From Nannobrachium achirus (lineage: Eukaryota; Chordata; Actinopteri; Myctophiformes; Myctophidae): a stretch of 64,000 nt of DNA. Positions 48,449 to 62,210 of the stretch are shown one piece after another (position 1 is the first letter of the stretch; each line of letters opens with the position of its first letter). The position numbers and the translations under genes are program-made. Location of the stretch: NCBI GenBank assembly GCA_963921795.1, contig OY997651.1:49460518-49524517 (forward strand), read 5' to 3'. Under the pieces are notes generated by a model that was not told where the DNA came from, ran no database searches, and was given only the letters and a program-made list of their open reading frames with translations.

Positions 48449-49549
48449 GTCTAAGGTATTGTCTGATCGTTTGAGTTTCAATTCCAGTAATGTTTTAACA
48501 TTACCAGAATAATGTCCACGTACCACGTCACAGTGCTGCTGTGCAACAGTATTCTCTTCACCATCCAATAAATAGTAATCAATGTGAGAAGTCCTACATA
48601 CCTTTGTACCAAGTTCCTGAAACTGTTTTTTCTTTTTCTTTTTTCTGGTTAAGAATTTATCAAAATCTTAAAGTGTATTCTTTATAGCTGCACCTACTGT
48701 ATGCTCATAGTGCTCCCCCTTGGTCCTCTGGGTTTTCTGTGCAAACTGTCAAAACGTCTCCTTTATTAAACAACACTTTACACATTATTATTATTATGTA
48801 TTTCCTAGTCAATGTTCTACTATATTTAGTATTAGTCTCATGCACATTAACATGTCCTGTCTTACTAACCCTAACCATTGAGTTCAATGGACCTTTTCTG
48901 TCCATAAAAAAAATAAGCTTTTGCCAAATATTCGCTTATTAATTCATGTACGTCAGTATAAACAACACTGTTTAAAAAAATAAATGCAATTCACATCCTT
49001 TGGACCGTATGTAATACAAACATAGGGTGCCTTGTGTCGAGCGTGCAGATTTGTTACTTCTGATGCTTACACAGGAGTAGGATCAAGTAGGGCATCAATT
49101 TATGAAAAGTTAAAATGTGGAGAAAAGAGATTACTGCCTGACAGCAACAATGTATCGGTTGTCATTATTATTGTTATTATTATTCACATTGTAGTTTTAT
49201 TATTGTATGACTGTATTCTAAATTGGTTCATCACAAGTTCACATTGTAATGTAATGAGTAAAGCCTGAATGGAATCTCTCAGAGACAGTGAGTGAACACC
49301 ATGACCTTGTTGCAGAGGAAGAATGCTGATAGGAAGTACTAGACAAAAGCATTAGACAAAACACTGTGTCAGGATCATTTTGGTTACATCTGCATCCTCT
49401 GCGGTTACATTTGCACCCCTTTAGAACTTCACCAAACGTATCCTGCAACCATGCAGAGTGGCTGCTGAACTCAGCTTCATTCATTTTCTTCCACTTCATG
49501 TGAATATACTAAAAACGAAAAACCTTTGAAATATGTTGGAATTCATATA

Positions 49550-49740
49550 ATTAGCCCTTCACTATGCCCCATCCCAATAAGCTTTTGTCCAATGCTAGCT
49601 TAGAATATGCCCCTCCCAAAAAGCTTTTGTCCAATGCTAGCTTAGAATAACTTCCTGCTTGCCAAGGCAAGCAAGCTTTTGTCCAATGCTAGCTTAGAAT
49701 AACTTCCTGCTTGCCAAGGCTGGGAGGGGCATAGTGAAGG
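49550..49740 (+). repeat. Tandem repeat AAGCTTTTGTCCAATGCTAG
   Basis: Three copies in unit A, two at 60920-61015 in unit B. Confidence 0.85.
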
Positions 49741-49879
49741 GCTAATTGGTTAACATATAGCAATTATTATGAATTTTTAAAAATGTTTTAATTGACCCAT
49801 AAAAATTGGTCCGCGACCAAACGTGAGTCCTGTGAAACAGTGGTGTAGACTAATGGGGGTCCTTAATAAACGATAAACA

Positions 49880-50690
49880 ATGGGTCTGACTTCTGAGCTT
49901 GCGCCTCACAGTTCAATCACATAATTGCTCTCCAGACCTCTACGGCTACCGCCCGACTGACAACCAGGGTCTATCATGCTTTTGCCGTGCCGCCAGGCTC
50001 TGGAACGACCTTCCCGTTCATATCAGGTCTGCCATTCCAGCGAGGCCTTTAAAGGACAACTTTGTTTTTTTAACAACAAGGGTTCATGTTTTAGATTGTA
50101 ATTAGAGAAAAGAAAAGATGAGTGTTAAAATGTTTTCATTTACAGCTTTATATTGTTTTAGTGATTTTAGTATTTTGATTTCAGTTGGTGCATGCGTACA
50201 AGTGGTAATGTCTTTTTAGACACAATAAGCCAGCAATTTCATTGTTACTATTTAAAACAGCCCCCCATAAGTCATATCTGCACATGAAAGATTGCTGTGA
50301 ATCTTGGGAATGGGCTTATTGTGTCTAAAAATAAATATTTAGCCACTTGCATGCAAATCAAAAATAGTTAAAGTCACTGAAACAATAGAAAGAAGTAAAT
50401 GAAAACATTTTAACAGTCATCTTTTCTTTTCTCTAATGACTATCTAAAATATGAACCCTTGTTGTAAAAAAACTAAGTTGTCCCCTAAGTCCCTCATTTT
50501 TCAATTTGTCTTAAGCACAGCCTAGCTAAGCTTTGACCGGATCACTGCTTGTTTGTTTGTTTATTTGATTGTATTTGTTTGTATTGCTTCTTGTTGCACT
50601 GTTTTTCTTTTGTCTTGTGCAGCACCATGGTTAAATGATATGATGATATATACCGGTAAATAAAGTTTGATTTGATTTGATCAGTGATTC
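49880..50690 (+). repeat. LINE 3' fragment, unit A
   Basis: Encodes CFCRAARLWNDLPVHIRSAI, a LINE ORF2 C-terminus. It ends with GGTAAATAAAGTTTGATTTG tail repeats and holds an internal inverted repeat. A shorter copy lies at 61030-61700. Confidence 0.65.
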
Positions 50691-50844
50691 TCTAATAGGT
50701 CATGATGAATACTAACACAGAGAGTATCATTTCTTTAATTCACTGGTTCTCAGTCAATGAGTCGGGGCAGTTAACCATCTATGAACTTTATTATCAATAA
50801 ATAATAATGTTGCAGTCCTGTGGGCAGTTCAAATAGGGCCTTAA

Positions 50845-51100
50845 AGGACTAGTTCACCCCCAAAATGTAATTTTGTCTTTTGAATACTCATGCCATGGAG
50901 ACTTGAGTTATGTACAATACAATAATTTCATTACAATAAATTTACCCCCATTGATTCTGGATGGGGACCTGAATGCATTTGGGTCCCCATCCGGAATCAA
51001 TGGGGGTACATTTACTATAAAAAAAAAAAAATACGATTGAACTCATGGCATGAGTAATCAATAGAAGAAAATAAAAACATTTGGGGGGTGAACTAGTCCT
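50845..51100. mobile_element. Angel-like TTAA MITE, unit A
   Basis: The ends AGGACTAGTTCACCCCC and GGGGTGAACTAGTCCT, with TTAA at 50841-50844 and 51101-51104. Two paired base changes separate it from the AGGAGTAG family. Confidence 0.85.
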
Positions 51101-51462
51101 TTAAACATGCATACCACTGGTAGTTCCGATGAAGCAATCAAAAAAAGGTTGAAATAGCTAGCTATCCGTGGTGATTTTTAACATTATGGAACGGAATTAC
51201 AGTAATACCTCACCCTTTAGGGCTAGGTCGCTTTTCTCCCTTAGGGCGTCTTACTGGTTACTTTTACTGTTGGTAGTTTAAATGTATTTTGATACTTTTG
51301 TACTTTTACTCTGAAATTTTGATTACCGGAATTGTGCTTGTAACAGACTAGAGCATTTCTACACTGTATTATTGATATAAAGAAATCGGGAGTTCTATTC
51401 CCACCACTGAGCGCAGCCAACCAAGGTTACAGTCTTGGCAGAAAACCTGAGAGACAGAGTTC

Positions 51463-51493
51463 ACACACACGCACGCACGCACGCACGCACACA

Positions 51494-51568
<75 letters not shown>
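51463..51568. repeat. Microsatellite (CGCA)n(CA)n, unit B
   Basis: Upstream of the unit B first exon, matching 36525-36641. Confidence 0.95.
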
Positions 51569-51571
<3 letters not shown>

Positions 51572-51821
51572 GAGCAGGCGCAGGGAGAGAAGGAGCTCAT
51601 TTTTCTTTTTTCTCTGTGGGGGAAAAGGACCCAAAATGTAAGCTGCTGCGTTTTCAATCAACATTAATGAGGCTGTAATGCGTGATTGTAATGACAGATT
51701 AATAGATCCGAGGCTTGTTTTTCTCTTTTTGTTCTTATATCCAGAGCTATTCATAAAACCTTTGGGTCCAGGGTTATAACAACACCCGTACTAAAGTTTT
51801 CCGTCAGAGTGTGAAGCAGTG

Positions 51822-51867
51822 ATGCAGACCACCATGTTGAAACCAGTGATCAAGTTACACAGAATAG
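51822..51867 (+). CDS. Zinc-finger B, first coding exon
   Basis: Encodes [15 protein letters not shown] plus one base, donor ATAG|GTATGT. It shares Ile at residue 10 with unit C, where unit A has Val. Confidence 0.7.
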
Positions 51868-53169
51868 GTATGTACTGTTTTATTATGTTACTGTACTTTA
51901 AGAAAAGTCTGATGCACACCTCAAAGGCTGGTTACCAGGTGCGTAGGATAAAAATGCATTCCTCAAAAAGGTTTCTCTGATAGTGGAATCAAAGAAGGGG
52001 ACCCACACAGTAGAACTTGAAAAAAAAAAAGAAAAAGAAAAAGACTATAAGTATGTCTGATGAAGGTTGAAATGACCGAAACGTCAAAATAAAGCTATGT
52101 TTCTACTTCTTTGCACGTTCTACAGTGTGCAGGTCCCCTTCTTTGATTCCACTATCAGAGAAACATTTTTTGATTATATGTTACTGTAAACATTTAGTTT
52201 AGTAGGCCTTCTGTTTTACTTATCTCTGGTCCAGAGAGTCAGCAAGGTCTTACGCTCTGCCAAGCTGCTACAATAATTAACAATACATTTAGGTATCAAT
52301 GACTTGTTGTTGTTGCTTTTTGAAGAATAATGTAGTGTTTACAAAAAGCAAATGCACACTTGTACTTATGGGCAGTGCTCAGAGTGTGAAACTAGAGGAC
52401 AATGCATTCCGTAGACCAATAGAAACCCTGTGCCAAACCAAAACCATGGTTAATCTCTTCCAAAAGAAGCCAACTTTGCCATATAATTGTAGCCATTAAT
52501 GACCTTAAAGGGATCCCTGGCTAATATGACAAATATTACAATTGTCCTCTATAACTACAATGTAAAATTAAAAAACACCTTAATTATTTTATTTCTTCTA
52601 GAAATAGCTAATCTTTCACTCAATAGGGGAAATGCCTGTCACAAGTTGATGATGTCATAAATGTCATGGAATTTATGGCATGCATGTGCAAAAAAAAGAA
52701 AAAAAAAAGAAGAAAAAAACGAAATACTTCCTATGGTTCCTATGGTTAATATGAGAATCAAATCAATATTTCAAATGTGTTTGTGTTTTTCTTTTTGCAC
52801 ATGCATGCCATACATTCCATAAGGATAGATCACACATGACATTTATGACAGCATCAACTTGCGACAGGCATTTCCCCTATTGAGTGAAAAATGTGCTATT
52901 TCTAGAAGAAATAAAATATTTAAGGTGTTTTTAATTTTGCATTGTAGTTATAGAGGACAATTATAATGTATTAAGGCATATTTGTCATATTAGCCAGGGA
53001 TCCTTTTAACACAGCTATCTGTTGGAATGAAAACCTTCTTCAACTTTCAAACTGTGTTAATATGGGGGGAAAGAATCGATCTTATTTTTTCTTTCTTCAT
53101 TTTCTACTGTTTGAAAATTGCCAAGATATGGACCTTTCCACCAGCCGTGGTCACATATGGAGATCCAGG

Positions 53170-53213
<44 letters not shown>

Positions 53214-56200
53214 GGCTTTATTAGAAGTTTGCATAGGAAAATGTACAGATTCATGACGGTACAGTTCACTGGTACAAGGTCTACTAAAAGGAGATCCGTG
53301 AAAAGACTAAGCTTATTTCAACAGGAAACCATTTAAGTATCTCATATAACATTGAATGACAGACAAATAGAACACAGTACTATGCAGTAGATATAAAGAA
53401 AAGGAAAAAAAAAGAAAACTGTAAGTCTAAACAAACAGTAAGTACAAGGAAGGGGCAGGGGAGGGTAGGGTTGGGCTAGGTTTTTACCAGTTGTGAACGG
53501 CTGCTGCCTGTAAGTGGTTTTCAGGGCAATTTTAAAGGATGCTAGTGATCCACACTCCTTTATGGCCTTCGGTAAGGCATTCCACATTTTTGTGGTATAG
53601 CAGAAGAACGAGTTTGACCCTTTCTTTGAGTTGACTCTGGGTTGAACGTGATCTGTGGCACTGCCTCTGGTGTTGTAATTATGGACATCCTTAACGTTTA
53701 TAAAGTATTTTGACAGGTACTTGGGTATCATAGTGGTGTAGTGTATCTTGTACACCAGGCCCATTGCAAGTTGCTGTACTCTGTCATCTACTCTGATGAT
53801 AGGCAGCAGTCTTGATTTGCAATTCTGTCTTGGCCATATACAGTATGACAGTCAACAATGTGATGTCAGAACAGCTATAGACATTGAGACGTTACCAACA
53901 GGCTGACTGACAGACAGGATGTGCCGGTTTTCATAGTAAACTGCAGACCTACGGTCACAATTAGTCGTAGTATTGTAGTACTTGAAAGCCTGTATGATGA
54001 TGTCATATTTATGACAACAGGGGTCTCCATAGATGGGCATGAAAGGGACAAGGACAGGGATTTGAAGGATTTTCATTTTTTCTGGACAACAGCTGACCCC
54101 ACCAACTTCCCACTAGGCACATCACTCCCGTGGGGTACTTAGGGTACTAAGCTCTACCGTTCTTTGGGTTCATTAATTCATTTGGATGTGCTCAGCAGGC
54201 CTACGGACTGACCCAGATATGATGGGCAATCAAGAGGTTGTGTGGGCTTGCCATGTTTCCTTTTGTGATGAAACGTGTCGTCAAATACAAATGTTAACAT
54301 TGTAGGAATACATTGGTTCTAGCTCTGAGTGTCATGACTTAACCATCACATTATTTTCCTCCAACTAGACTGTGTCCCTGTGTGTAAAGAGGAGTCTACA
54401 TCTGAACAGAAGGTGAGGGGCCCTAGACTGACCCAGAAGGAACCAGACCATCCACAGATTAAAGTGGAACAGGAGGAGCTATTCCAAACACATCCACAGA
54501 TTAAAGAGGAACAGGGGGAGCTATTCCAAACACACCCACAGATTAAAGAGGAACAGGAGGAGCTATTCCAAACACATCCACAGATTAAAGAGGAACAGGG
54601 GGAGCTATTCCAAACACATCCACAGATTAAAGAGGAACAGGAGGAGCTATTCCAAACACAAGATTATGTCCCATTAGAGGCTGATGGGACAATGTTGACA
54701 TTACTAACAGTGAAAAGTGAAGATGTTGAAAACACAGAAACAGACCCTCCAGCCAGCACCTCATCTGCACACAAACAAACATCAGCTGCAGGTGCAGATG
54801 AGTGTTCTACATCACAACCAACTAGTGAGGCTCAGCTCCTCTCTTCAAACCATTCTGATTCTGATACTGAAGACAGTGATGAGTGGGAGACCAGGGAAAC
54901 CCAGTCAGTTCTAAACACACTGCAATCACACAAAACACAACCTGTGGAAGGGCAAAGCGTGTCAATGAGCAACAAGCTGTTCCATGGCGTGAAATCACCA
55001 CAACAAATGCCATCATTAAAGACTCATACCTGTACACTTTGTGGCAACAGCTTTAGTCAAAAGGGTCTTTTAAAGAAGCACATGAGGATTCATACAGGGG
55101 AAAAGCCATTTAGCTGTACAGATTGTGGCAGCAGCTTTAGTCAAAAGGGTAATCTAAATAAACACATGAAGATTCATACAGGGGAAAAGCCCTTTAGCTG
55201 TACACTTTGTGTCAACAGCTTCACTGAAAAATGTTCTCTGACAAACCACATGAGGATTCACACAGGGGAAAAGCCATTTAGCTGTACAGATTGTGGCAGC
55301 AGCTTTAGTCGAAGTAAGACTCTGAAGGACCACATGAAGACTCATACTGGGGAAAAACCCTTTGGCTGTACTGTTTGTGGCAACCACTTTAGTCTAAAAT
55401 ATTCTCTGATGGAGCACATGAGGATTCATACAGGGGAAAAGCCATTTAGCTGTACAGTTTGTGGCAAAACCTTTAGTTATACTAGTAATCTGAGACGACA
55501 TATGAGGATTCATACAGGGGAAAAGCCTTTTAGCTGTACACTTTGTGGCAATAGTTTTAGACAAGAGGGTAATCTGAAGAGGCACATGATGATTCTTACG
55601 GAGGAAAAGCCATTTCACTGTACAGATTGTGGCAGCAGCTTTAGTCAAAAGGGTAGTCTAAATAAACACATGAAGATTCAAACAAGGGAAAGGCCCTTTA
55701 GCTGTACACTTTGTGGCAACAGCTTTAGTCAAAAGGGTAATCTGATGGAGCACATGAGGATTCATACAGGGGAAAAGCCATTTAGCTGTACAGAATGTGG
55801 CAGTAGCTTTCGTCAAAGTAGCACTCTGAAGGACCACATGATGATTCATACAGGGGAAAAACCCTTCAGCTGTACAGTTTGTGGCAAAACCTTTAGTAAT
55901 ACTAGTACTCTGAGAAAGCATATGAAGATTCATACGGGGGAAAAGCTGTTTAGCAGTACAGATTGTGGTAGCAGCTTTAGTCAAAAGGGTAATCTAAATA
56001 TACACATGAAGATTCATACAGGGGAAAAGCCCTTTAGCTGTACACTTTGTAGCAAAAGCTTCACTCAAAAATGTTCTCTGACAGACCACATGAGGATTCA
56101 TACAGGGGAAAAGCCATTTAGCTGTACAGTTTGTGGCAAAACCTTTAGTAACACTAGTAATCTGAGAAAGCATATGAGGATTCATACAGGGGAAAAACCC

Positions 56201-56707
56201 TTTGGTTGTACTGTTTGTGGCAAAAACGTAAGTCTAAAAAGTTCTCTGATGGAGCACATGAGGATTCATACCGGGGAAAAGCCATTTAGTTGTACAGAAT
56301 GTGGCAGTAGCTTTCGTCACAGTAAGACTCTGAAGGACCACATGATGATTCATACAGGGGAAAAACCCTTCAGCTGTACAGTTTGTGGCAAAACCTTTAG
56401 TAATACTAATACTCTGAGAAAGCATATGAAGATTCATACAGGGGAAAAGCCCTTTAGCTGTACACTTTGTGGCAACAGCTTCACTCAGAAATGTTCTCTG
56501 ACAGACCACATGAGGATTCATACAGGGGAAAAGCCATTTAGCTGTACAGTTTGTGGCAAAACCTTTAGTAACACTAGAAATCTGAGAAAGCATATGAGGA
56601 TTCATACAGGGGAAAAGCTGTTTAGCTGTACACTTTGTGGCAACAGCTTCACTCAAAAATGTTCTCTGACAAACCACATGAAGATTCATACAGTTGGAAA
56701 GCCCTAG
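51822..56707 (+). CDS. C2H2 zinc-finger protein, copy B (20 fingers)
   Basis: Exons 51822-51867 and 54369-56707 join in phase 1 into a 794-aa frame with the same plan as copy [17 protein letters not shown], five 14-aa IKxE repeats, acidic linker, then 20 finger units. Three units are degenerate: finger 7 has Leu and finger 8 Gln in place of the last His, and finger 12 has Ser for the first Cys. Finger number and order differ from copy A by several gains or losses, while the N-terminal part is nearly identical. It is presumably a nuclear repressor with a target different from copy A. The frame is intact, so it is not called a pseudogene. Confidence 0.88.
51963..52173. repeat. Hairpin with hammerhead-like core, unit B
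   Basis: CTGATGA at 52057-52063, stem GGTT/GACC, GAAA at 52078-52081. One stem pair is a wobble relative to unit A. Confidence 0.7.
52509..53005. mobile_element. TTAA palindromic MITE, units B and C
   Basis: The ends AGGGATCCCTGGCTAATATG and CATATTAGCCAGGGATCCTT, with TTAA at 52505-52508 and 53006-53009. Unit A has a single TTAA (GACCTTAACACAG, 37532-37544), the empty site. The same insertion begins at 63676 in unit C. Confidence 0.9.
53172..53790 (-). mobile_element. 5'-truncated LINE, minus strand, unit B only
   Basis: The minus-strand frame (53342-53764) reads [20 protein letters not shown] and [20 protein letters not shown], a LINE ORF2 C-terminus. The 3' end is a (GATT)n run at 53172-53212 as seen on +. 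Unit A reads CCAGGTGATGACAGGCAGC here without insert. Confidence 0.82.
54369..56707 (+). CDS. Zinc-finger B, main exon
   Basis: Acceptor TTTTCCTCCAACTAG as in copy A, open from the first base, stop TAG. Finger pairs such as [10 protein letters not shown] / FTQKCSL recur several times, showing expansion by block duplication. Confidence 0.95.
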
Positions 56708-57430
56708 CTGTATAGTTTGTTTCAGCTCTAAATTACTCACAGCACATGATGGTCCAGTCAGGGAGAAAGCCTTACAGTTGTACATTGTACAATATGACAA
56801 GCCAGAGATGCTAAGGCAGAGGGAATCATACCGTCTGACAACATTTCCCCTATTACAGTCTGCTTCACCACAAGCTGAATGGGTGCCTTTGCTTCTATGC
56901 CTATACCTATTCCACTGAAGAGCACCTTTTTTGAGCCACTGTGATTGAACCCAGGCAGCGCTGGGCAATGTTTTCCACTATTTTGTCAAGTAACACACCA
57001 AAGAAAATGTATTGTATACACTTGCAATGTGTAGCCTATAGTCTGTAGTAAATGAAAGTTAGTAAAATGGAAATGGGGGGATATTATTTTGTGCATTCTT
57101 TTGAAATAAAAGTTTGGCATCAGGATATATTGGACAACATTCATTGTATTTTTTGCAAGGAACTGTGATTGTGTGTTAATTTCTTGTGTTTTTATTTTGG
57201 TAAATATATTTAAGCATAAAGCATCAAGCAAGAATTACATTTTAGATTTTGAGTTTAAAATATAAATCACTGGCCAGATGGCCAAGACATGGTGCAACCT
57301 CGCCCTTTAGGGTCTTTAGGCGTCTTACTGGTTATTATGATTTTCAAAAATGTCTACTTTCATTAAAGTTTGCAAAATAATTTAAAAAAAGCAAATCTAA
57401 TAATTGCCAATAATTCAAAAAATAAGTTGG

Positions 57431-57502
57431 TAGAATAGTAGATCTACAAGCTCACAACATGTTGCATCGTGGCACATTGTGAGCTTGTAGATCGGCTATT
57501 TT
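57431..57502. repeat. Recurrent palindromic core, unit B
   Basis: Paralogue of 46010-46080, nearly identical. Confidence 0.85.
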
Positions 57503-58280
57503 CACAAGGTTTGTGTCCCGAAGAGACTTGAGATGTCACTTTTGGGTCACGCGCAAAAAGGTTTGGAAACACTGCACTTGATGTATTTTTTATAATTTTT
57601 TTCTTCTGGGGAATAAATGTTAAAATGGACATTGGAGTGGACATGAATTATTTGAGTGCATGTCATAAAGTGTTTAACTATCCTGTTTAGCTCCTCGTGG
57701 CTACTTTTGAACGGACTAGAATACAGCTGCAGTACAGGGGTTCCGAAAACTTTAAAGTCAACACAACGCCAACCTCCAGTTTTCCGTTGTGTCAGTTTAT
57801 GGTTTGACTTCATGGATTAAAGCAAAAATAAAATCTCATGACTGAAAATGTTTGTATGAGAACTAATTTGTGAAACAGTGTGAAGTTCAATTGTATAAAA
57901 GTGTTATGTTTTAGAAATGTGTCCTGCTGTTACTACTGCTCCTCAAGTGAAGAAATCACAGATTGAGGCTTCCTTTGCTTTTACTGTATATGAAATATAG
58001 ACTTGATGCCTTCTATGGAATCCAAATCCATGTGAATTGGCGTTGTGTAATTATTCATTATATTCTGTTATGTGATCAATTGTAGGAGATAAATTGATAA
58101 AGTACTGCACAGTGGACAAACCTGAATGTTTATGTTACATTGAACTAATTAAAAACAAAAACATTCAACCAAGACAACTGCAACTGAAGGTTGATGAAGA
58201 AGCTACATTATATAATTATATTGCTTTGCATTGGTGAGCTTGTTTTCCTAAAAAGCTGTGAGCTGAGAACCAGGGCTTAA

Positions 58281-58511
58281 GGCCCATTCCCACTGGGCCA
58301 GATAACAGATAAAAAAAAAATCTCTTTCTCCAGATATTTTTCCATTCAAAGTGGATGGTACCGGTAGATACAGATAAAAAAAATATCTGCCACAGATAAA
58401 ATAAATATCTGTGGCATATTTTTTTATCTGTATCTACCATCCACCTTGAATGGAAAAATATCTGGAGAAAGAGATGTTTTTATCTGTTATCTGGCCCAGT
58501 GGGAATGGGCC
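58281..58511. mobile_element. Palindromic MITE, unit B only
   Basis: The ends GGCCCATTCCCACTGGGCC and GGCCCAGTGGGAATGGGCC extend into an almost fully palindromic 231-bp element, flanked by TTAA. Unit A reads GGGCTTAGTCTG here. A TA target with ends AGGCCC fits equally well. Confidence 0.8.
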
Positions 58512-58781
58512 TTAAGTCTGCTATCAGCTGAGATATGCCATGGTATGGACAAGGAATATGCAGGTTAGAGGGTCACAGCTGCAGGAAGAGGCAGCATTTG
58601 TTTTATAACTGTGAGAGACTTGTTGATTATGAGTGGATGGGCAGGGAAAGTCAGTCAGTATATCTGTGTGCTTTGCTGTTGTAGGATGTACTGTATGTTA
58701 TGCTGTGCTGTTTGTTGTAGCGCTGTAATACATCTTTCTATTATCATTTCATATTTCATTGAGTCTATGGTAAGTCTAAGG

Positions 58782-59786
58782 CAGGGCTCTTCAACAGGGG
58801 GTCCGGGACCCTACAGGGGGGCTGCCAAAGATCTTTGTGTGATAGGATAATTATTTTAAATGAACAACTTGACCCCTCCTATTCCGAGGAGAACTTTAGC
58901 CAAAAATAGCAGATCTACAAGCTTTCAACGATGCGAGGCGATGAGAGCTTGTAGATCAGCTTTTTGGCAAATAGGTTTGGTGTAGATGTTAAAAAAGAGC
59001 AGACCAAGTACAGAGTGAAATGTCAAATTTACTAAGTGTCTGCAATTTCAGTGGTTACATTTCTGAAAAAACACATTTTAACAGGAATCCAACATAGTCT
59101 GCAAGTCCAACAAGTCTACAAATCAATCTTCATAATCGATAAAAATCTGCAACACACATTTTATTCAATATGTTGTGGGAGTCCCTGCTTTCTCCCTCTC
59201 AGTCAGGGACATGCTGGGCCCCTGATTCAGCCCAGGAAAAAGAGTTGGAGAGGCCCTCATTGCGCGCTATAGAGAGAGATCTCTCTCTATAGCGCTGCTG
59301 CTACTCAAAGATTTGCCATTTCAGATCATGACAAGTGACAAGCCAGTGGGCCAATTACATGAGTTATATTTCGTCGTTGCCGGGTGGAAACCTTGTATGT
59401 CCAAATCTGTTTGTTTTGTATTTATCATTTAAAAAATTAATTAAACTAGTGAAAACAGCCGATCTACATGCACGCAGTTGTGTGCTTGTAGATCTGCTGT
59501 TTTCACTACTTTTGTGCGATGACCTTGTATGATGAAGCAGGGCTTTGCTTCGCGAAAAAATGTGAAACTTGGAGATACAAGGTTTCTGCCCGACAGTGAC
59601 GATTTACTTTGTTGGCCGCCTAGCCCCCAAAATGGAACGAAGGACGACATTTTATTTTTTCCAAATGGCCGGCCTGGACCGGCTGGGAATGAACCGACCG
59701 TTCGGGAGTTGGCCCGCTTTTCCCAATGGCCAGCACGTCCCTGCTCTAAGTTAAGCGGTCTGGCCTGAAAACGTTGAAGACCCCTG
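58782..59786 (+). mobile_element. hAT GGGGGTCC family, unit B copy with nested hAT
   Basis: Exact GTCTAAGG duplications at 58774-58781 and 59787-59794. Core at 58902-58965. Interrupted by the hAT element at 59204-59743. Confidence 0.88.
59204..59743. mobile_element. Nested hAT element, unit B only
   Basis: The ends CAGGGACATGCTGG and CCAGCACGTCCCTG are flanked by CTCTCAGT and CTCTAAGT (7 of 8). It carries its own core palindrome at 59449-59507. Unit A shows the uninterrupted host element. Confidence 0.85.
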
Positions 59787-61866
59787 GTCTAAGGTATTAT
59801 CTGATCGTTTGAGTTTCAATTCCGGTAAAATGTTAAACTATGTCCAGTCCATCAAATGATCAAAGGATTTCGACTTCACGGTGCTGCGTGCTACAGTATT
59901 CTCTTCACCATCCAATAAATGGTAATAAATGTGAGAACGTCCTACATACATTTGTACCGAGTTCCTGAAACTGTTTTTTCTTTTTCTTTTTCTGGTTAAG
60001 AATGTATCAAAATCTTAAAGTGTATTCTTTATAGCTGCACCTACTGTATGCTCTAATAATAATAGTGCTCCCCCTTGGTCCTCTGGGTTTTCTGTGCAAA
60101 CAGGCAAAACGTCTCCTTTATTAGACAACACTTTACACATTATTATTATTATTAGGTATTTCCTAGTCAATGTTCTACTATATTTAGTGTTAGTCTCATG
60201 CACGTTAACATGTCCTGTCTTACTAACCCTAACCATTGAGTTCAATGGACCTTTTCTGTCCATAAAAAATAAGCTTTTGCCAAATATTCGCTTATTAATT
60301 CATGTAGGTCAGTATAAACAACACTGTTTAAAAAATAAATGCAATTCACTTCATTTGGACTGTATGTAATACAAAAATAGGGTGCCTTGTGTCGAGCGTG
60401 CAGATCTGTTATTCTGATGCTTACACTGGAGTAGGATCAAGTAGGGCATTCATTTATGAAAAGTTAAAATGTGGAGATAAGAGATTATTGCCTGACAGCA
60501 ACAATGTATCGGTTGTCATTATTATTGTTATTATTATTCACATTGTAGTTTTATGATTGTATTCTAAATTGGTTCATCACAAGTTCACATTGTAATGTAA
60601 TGAGTAAAGCCTGAATGGAATCTCTCAGAGACAGAGTGAGTGAACACCATGACCTTGTTGCAGAGGAAGAATGCTGATAGGAAGGACACCAGCATTAGAC
60701 AAAACACTGTGTCAGGAATAGGATCCTTTTGGTTACATCTGCATCCTCTGGGGTATTTTGCACCCCTTTAGAACGTCACCAACTTATCCTGCAACCATGC
60801 AGAGTGGCTGCTGAACTCAGCTTCATTCATTTTCTTCCACTTCATGTGAATATACTAAAAACGAAAAACTTTTGAAAATATTTTGGAATTCATATAATTA
60901 GCCCTTCACTATGCCCCTCCCAATAAGCTTTTGTCCAATGCTAGCTTAGAATATGCCCCTCCCAAAAAGCTTTTGTCCAATGCTATCTTAAAATAACTTC
61001 CTGCTTGCCAAGGCTGGGAGTAGCATAAAAATTGGTCGACCTTCCTGTTCATATCAGGTCTGCCATTCCATCGAGGCCTTTAAAGGACTTTTTTTTTTAC
61101 AAGAAGGGTTCATATTTTAGATTGTAATTAGAGAAAAGAAAAGATGAGTATTCATTTACAGCTTTCTATTGTTTTAGCGATTTTAGTATTTTGATTTCAG
61201 TGGGTGCATGCGTACAAGTGGCTAAATGTCTTTTTAGACACAATAAGCCGGCAATTTCATTGTTACTATTTAAAACAGCCCCCATAAGTCACATCTGCAC
61301 ATGAAAGATTGCTGTGAATCTTGGGAATGGGCTTATTGTGTCTAAAAGGACATATTCAGCCACTTGAAAGCAAATCAAAAATAGTTAAAGTCACTGAAAC
61401 AATAGAAAGAAGTAAATGAAAACATTTTAACAGTCATCTTTTCTTTTCTCTAATGACTATCTAAAATATGAACACTTGTTGTAAAAAAACAAAGTTGTCC
61501 TTTAAGTCCCTCCTTTTTCAATTTGTCTTAACCACAGCCAAGCTAAGCTTTGACCGGATCACTGCTTGTTTGTTTGTTTATTTGATTGTATTTGTTTGTA
61601 TTGCTTCTTGTTGCACTGTTTTTCTTTTGTCTTGTGCAGCACCATGGTTAAATGATATGATACTATATATCGGTAAATAAAGTTTGATTTGATTTGATTT
61701 GATCAGTGATTCTCTAATAGATCATGATGAATGCTAACACAGAGAGTATCACTTCTTTAATTCACTGGTTCTCAGTCAATGAGTCGGGGCAGTTAACCAT
61801 CTATGAACTTTATTATCAATAAATAATAATGTTGCAGTCCTGTGGGCAGTTCAAATAGGGCCTTAA

Positions 61867-62210
61867 AGGACTAGTTCACCCCCAAAATGTAATTGTGTTA
61901 TTTGATTACTCATGACATGGAGACTTGAGTTATGTACAATACAATAATTTCATTACAATACATTTACCCCCATTGATTCTGGATGGGGACCTGAATGCAT
62001 TTGGGTCCCCATCTGGAATCAATGGGGGTACCTAGTGGCGAGAAAAATAACTTCTGGGAACTCAGATTGGGGGTACATTTACTACAACCAAATTTTTGTC
62101 ATACAAAAAAAGAAAAAAAAGAAAATATATATATATGATTGAACTCAACTCTCCATGGCATGAGTAATCAATATAAGAAAAAAAAAACATTTGGGGGGTG
62201 AACTAGTCCT
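61867..62210. mobile_element. Angel-like TTAA MITE, unit B
   Basis: Paralogue of 50845-51100 with extra internal sequence near 62030-62070. TTAA at 61863-61866 and 62211-62214. Confidence 0.85.

Noticed and set aside
56234-56968. A 244-codon minus-strand frame opposite the zinc-finger exon, and similar ones at 42098-42973
   Set aside because: Antisense shadow of repeated finger codons; the plus strand holds the conserved motifs.
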